Positions 61,384 through 64,000 of a stretch of 64,000 bases of DNA are shown one piece after another. This DNA comes from JANJUO01 sp942492935 (GTDB taxonomy: Bacteria > Bacteroidota > Ignavibacteria > Kapaibacteriales > UBA2268). The stretch spans positions 1,364,001-1,428,000 of the forward strand of contig OW818654.1 in NCBI GenBank assembly GCA_942492935.1, in the 5' to 3' direction. The position numbers and the translations under genes were made by a program. The notes under the pieces were generated by a model, which saw only the letters and a program-made list of their open reading frames with translations, had not been told where the DNA came from and searched no databases. The number at the start of each line of letters is the position of its first letter. Position 1 is the stretch's first letter.

Positions 61384-61972
61384 AATAACCTCTAATAATA
61401 TACAAATTAACAAGTTACAAAATTATCAAAATTTCGTGATTTAAAAAAGAGAATTTAGGGATTCAATTTTCGAAAATAATTTCAGAGCAAATAATTCTAT
61501 CGAATAAAAAATAATTTTAATTTAAAATTTCTTGAAAATCCCAGTTGGATTGAAAAGTTTCTTCTTACAAACATGAATTCCGGATGTGAATTTCAAGGAT
61601 TTGTAAAATAACTAAAATTCTATTTATTTATAAACAGCTGATTACTTAAGTATTTTCAAACATTTAGAAAAGGAATATAATGTGTAGTTTTTCATTGATT
61701 TTTTTCTACTACAATTATTGTATTGGTTGAAAATATTTTTTTGTCAATTTGTTCTTTGATAAAGAGAAAAAAGTAATATATTGATTCAAAGTAAATAATT
61801 TAGTCCCAAATCAAGATTTGACAATCAAAATACACAAAAATTGCAACTCAAACTAAAAAATCTTCACTTATAAATAAAAAAGTATAATAATTAAGTTATT
61901 TTAGTTTAATTAAATGATAAAAATTTGTAATTTTGTGTGTGTTAAAAATACAACAAAAATGGAGAATTATAT
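61384..61972. other. 590-bp non-coding region
   Basis: Divergent gap that must hold promoters for the lipoprotein and sensor genes. It contains the short family A copy 5 (61526-61602) and otherwise plain AT-rich sequence. Confidence 0.65.
61526..61602. repeat. TIR element family A, copy 5 (short, interior lost)
   Basis: AATTTCTTGAAAATCCC at the left and TTACAAACATGAATTCCGG...TTTCAAGGATTT at the right are separated by only ~4 bp of extra sequence, so this copy is essentially two abutting ends (about 77 bp). The right flank (TGTAAAATAACTAAAATTC) resembles the right flank of copy 1. Confidence 0.6.
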
Positions 61973-63133
61973 ATGAAACTTGTAATCAAACCTTATGAAC
62001 GGGCAAGTATTTCAATCAAATTTTTTTCAGTAAGTTTAATTTTTCTGGCTCCAATAATATTTTTGTTAATTTATACTGTAAATGGGTTCAACGGCTATAT
62101 ACAATTTGCCGAAAATGAACGAAAAGGCGTAGAAATACTAAAATTGATAAACAAAATAATGATAGAATTACCTGATTTGCATTTTTTAGCAAAAAGAAAT
62201 GATTTTGAGAATGCAAATAAAAAAATTATTACAATTGATAATTATTTGAATGATTTGTTAGAAGTAACCAAACGTTATGAAAATGATATTAAGTTACAGA
62301 AAAGTGATTTTATTGCACTATCTAAACCTCAAATATATCCCCAAGAAATTATTTCGCAATTTAGTGATTTTAAACAAGCTATTAAACAAAAAAAGGATAA
62401 TTTAAATGAGTTATTTTCAAATATAATGTCCAATATCAATTCTTTAAATGCAAGAATTGGAGATGTTTCAAATTTGATTCTCGACCCTGATTTAGATTCA
62501 TATTATTTAATGGATGCTTCATTACTTGCTATACCTCAAAATCAATTTAGAATGACTGATTTAAGGTTATTTTTAACAAGTATAGATAATAATATTATTG
62601 ATTCACTAAATGATAGGATTAAACTTGTTAATTTCTCTACTTTATTCAAGCAATCTGATTTTGATAGAATAATCGCTGATTTTGGAGTAGCTTTTCAGGA
62701 AGACCCAAATTTTTATGGAGTTAGCCCTACATTAAATAAATCACTACAACCTAATATTGATATTTATACAAAAAATATTGAGAATATTATCCAAAAACTA
62801 AAAACATCCGAAACTTCAAGTCTTGAAATAAATACCCAATTATTTGATGATGTAAACTCTACTGTTAATAGTATCGATAATTTATGGGCTGTATCATTAG
62901 TAGAATTAGACAAGTTACTAATGTATAGAATTGATGATTATAAATTTAATAAATTTAAAATTTTATCAATTGCAATTTTCTTGATATTGATTGCATATTT
63001 ATTTTTATTTTACACTTCCAAAATAATAAGAGATTCAATAAAAATTATCGCTAAATCAATTACAAATATTGCACATGGAAATATTTTGTCTTCTGATAAT
63101 GATATAAATAATTTAATTAAAAAAAGAGAATAA
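61973..63133 (+). CDS. Membrane sensor protein with periplasmic domain but no output domain
   Basis: A 386-residue protein with one transmembrane helix near 17-37, a ~285-residue mostly helical periplasmic domain and a second helix near 327-347. The segment ISNLILDPDLDSYYLMDASL (about 160-180) is the type seen in helical-bundle sensors of chemoreceptors and histidine kinases. After helix 2 a HAMP-like start is visible (YTSKIIRDSIKIIAKSITNIAHGNI), then the frame ends; no kinase, GGDEF or methyl-accepting domain follows. No frameshift remnant was found in the next 300 bp. Either a stand-alone receptor or the front of a truncated gene. Confidence 0.7.
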   Translation: MKLVIKPYERASISIKFFSVSLIFLAPIIFLLIYTVNGFNGYIQFAENERKGVEILKLINKIMIELPDLHFLAKRNDFENANKKIITIDNYLNDLLEVTKRYENDIKLQKSDFIALSKPQIYPQEIISQFSDFKQAIKQKKDNLNELFSNIMSNINSLNARIGDVSNLILDPDLDSYYLMDASLLAIPQNQFRMTDLRLFLTSIDNNIIDSLNDRIKLVNFSTLFKQSDFDRIIADFGVAFQEDPNFYGVSPTLNKSLQPNIDIYTKNIENIIQKLKTSETSSLEINTQLFDDVNSTVNSIDNLWAVSLVELDKLLMYRIDDYKFNKFKILSIAIFLILIAYLFLFYTSKIIRDSIKIIAKSITNIAHGNILSSDNDINNLIKKRE

Positions 63134-63522
63134 AAAGGAAATATAAAGGATTTGCGTTTCTGTTCAGCCAGATTTGTTTCAACATTTGCTTGGGGTTTTT
63201 AAATATAAAAGCGATGAGTGGGTTGTTTTGAGTTGCTTAATATTTTTGTTGATAAAGTTATATTGAAATGATATTTCAAGTGGCTAAAGCCACTTGTTAC
63301 AGATTCAGTAAGCAACTCGTGGCTTTAGCCACGTGAAACTATAGTTTTTATTTATGTTCCACAGAGAATATCCCAGTAGGAATATTAAGGTATTTTTTTA
63401 ATCTTTGCAATCAATTTGTTAGTATTTTTAATTCAAATAGAAATCATCTTTATCAAATAGAGCAATGTACTTCACAATGAGAAGTTACTTCTATTTTACC
63501 TACAATATGTATCAAAATTATT
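63134..63522. other. 390-bp non-coding region with GTGGCTAAAG hairpin
   Basis: Convergent gap. Apart from the hairpin repeat at 63274-63338 it holds plain AT-rich sequence. No downstream continuation of the sensor's signalling domain is seen in any frame. Confidence 0.65.
63274..63338. repeat. GTGGCTAAAG hairpin repeat, copy 2 (reverse orientation to copy 1)
   Basis: TTTCAAGTGGCTAAAGCCA (63274-63292) mirrors TGGCTTTAGCCACGTGAAA (63320-63338). Each arm is itself a palindrome (GTGGCTAAAGCCAC, GTGGCTTTAGCCAC). The reverse complement aligns with 17843-17906, while the flanking ATATTGAAATGATATT keeps the same orientation in both places. Confidence 0.75.
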
Positions 63523-64000
63523 CTATTTGAAAAATCTAAAGCTAACCTCTGAAATGTTTCCTGATGGAATTGTTCCTTTTTCATTATATGTACCAGATTC
63601 GCCAGTTTTATTGTTTTTCCAGCCACCTGTAACTTGATAAGTGATTGTAATTCTATCGGCAAAAGAATTATTTATGACATATTCAATTGAATTATCATCA
63701 ATATATTTCGCAGGTATTTTATTAACAGTATAAGTATAAGTAGTATTCTTATGTGAAAATACTCTCGAATCTCCATAAGTTTGTATTACACTATAAATAT
63801 AAATTATTGTATCAAGATAAAGACCTTGCTTTGAAAATTTTACTTTCCCTTCATATTTTTCATCATAAGCAAATGAATTTTTTAATTTGAATTTGTAGTA
63901 TCCATTTTCAAAACTCAAAGAATCGGTATATTCTCCGAGAAATGTTTTGGAAGCTACTGTTTTAAAATCATATTCTTCAACAGACTTGCAATTTGGATAT
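63523..64000 (-). CDS. Hypothetical protein, 5' end beyond the window
   Basis: The frame is open to the right edge, so the start is outside; the visible part begins YPNCKSVEEYDFKTVASKTF and ends VSFRFFK. Internally it is beta-rich, with Tyr, Lys and Thr-rich strands (GKVKFSKQGLYLDTIIYIYSVIQTYG; ITITYQVTGGWKNNKTGESGTYNEKG). No motif is recognised. It is possibly the end of an exported or lipoprotein. Confidence 0.6.
   Translation of the reverse strand, partial: YPNCKSVEEYDFKTVASKTFLGEYTDSLSFENGYYKFKLKNSFAYDEKYEGKVKFSKQGLYLDTIIYIYSVIQTYGDSRVFSHKNTTYTYTVNKIPAKYIDDNSIEYVINNSFADRITITYQVTGGWKNNKTGESGTYNEKGTIPSGNISEVSFRFFK

Overview
The window is AT-rich (roughly one third G+C by eye) and reads as a chromosomal segment from an FCB-group bacterium, most likely Ignavibacteria/Kapabacteria-like or a deep Bacteroidota relative. 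The basis is four secreted proteins with C-terminal type IX secretion (T9SS) sorting domains, HmuY/TonB haem-type uptake genes, a one-polypeptide pyruvate:ferredoxin oxidoreductase (NifJ), split glycine decarboxylase (GcvPB), and many short hairpin repeats between genes. This placement is inference. No rRNA or tRNA gene was seen to confirm it.

Layout. 0-8 kb: the end of a class A penicillin-binding protein, an FAH-family hydrolase, a T9SS 5'-nucleotidase-like enzyme, an M23-like lipoprotein and a small exported protein. 8.6-22 kb: dnaE, a 1448-residue T9SS adhesin-like protein with nine Ig-like repeats, fumC, an RfaE2-type nucleotidyltransferase, a glutamine cyclotransferase lipoprotein and a YihY membrane protein. 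22.3-22.9 kb: a decayed IS1634-type insertion sequence. 23-27.7 kb: a probable haem/metal uptake operon with two HmuY-like proteins flanking a TonB-dependent receptor. 28-38 kb: an HdrD-like Fe-S membrane protein, a T9SS Asp-box propeller protein, ilvE, a LysM/coiled-coil pair and valS. 38.1-41.6 kb: an accessory island with a type II restriction endonuclease, a Dam-class adenine methylase, an MNT nucleotidyltransferase and a RelE/ParE-type toxin-antitoxin pair, followed by nth. 41.9-46.6 kb: nifJ and a dihydroorotate dehydrogenase-like gene. 46.7-49 kb: a phospholipase C/S1-P1-like protein and a lipoprotein. 49.7-58.3 kb: a lipid-synthesis operon read leftward as yceD-rpmF-plsX-fabH-fabD-fabG-acpP-fabF-rnc-gcvPB. 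58.7-64 kb: a synthetase-only RelA, a lipoprotein, an orphan membrane sensor and a partial gene at the right edge.

Two signals stand out. First, GATC is almost absent: I found four sites in 64 kb against roughly 190 expected from base composition, in a window that carries a Dam-class methylase next to a PD-(D/E)XK nuclease. Second, the non-coding stretches are built from mobile-looking repeats: a family with ~40-bp terminal inverted repeats (five copies), a family with TGGTATGTTTATT ends, GTGGCTAAAGCCAC hairpins, a 71-bp tandem array, and hairpins whose stems differ but stay complementary around a constant TAC loop. Some palindromes have entered a coding sequence, in the T9SS sorting domain at 32.3-32.45 kb.
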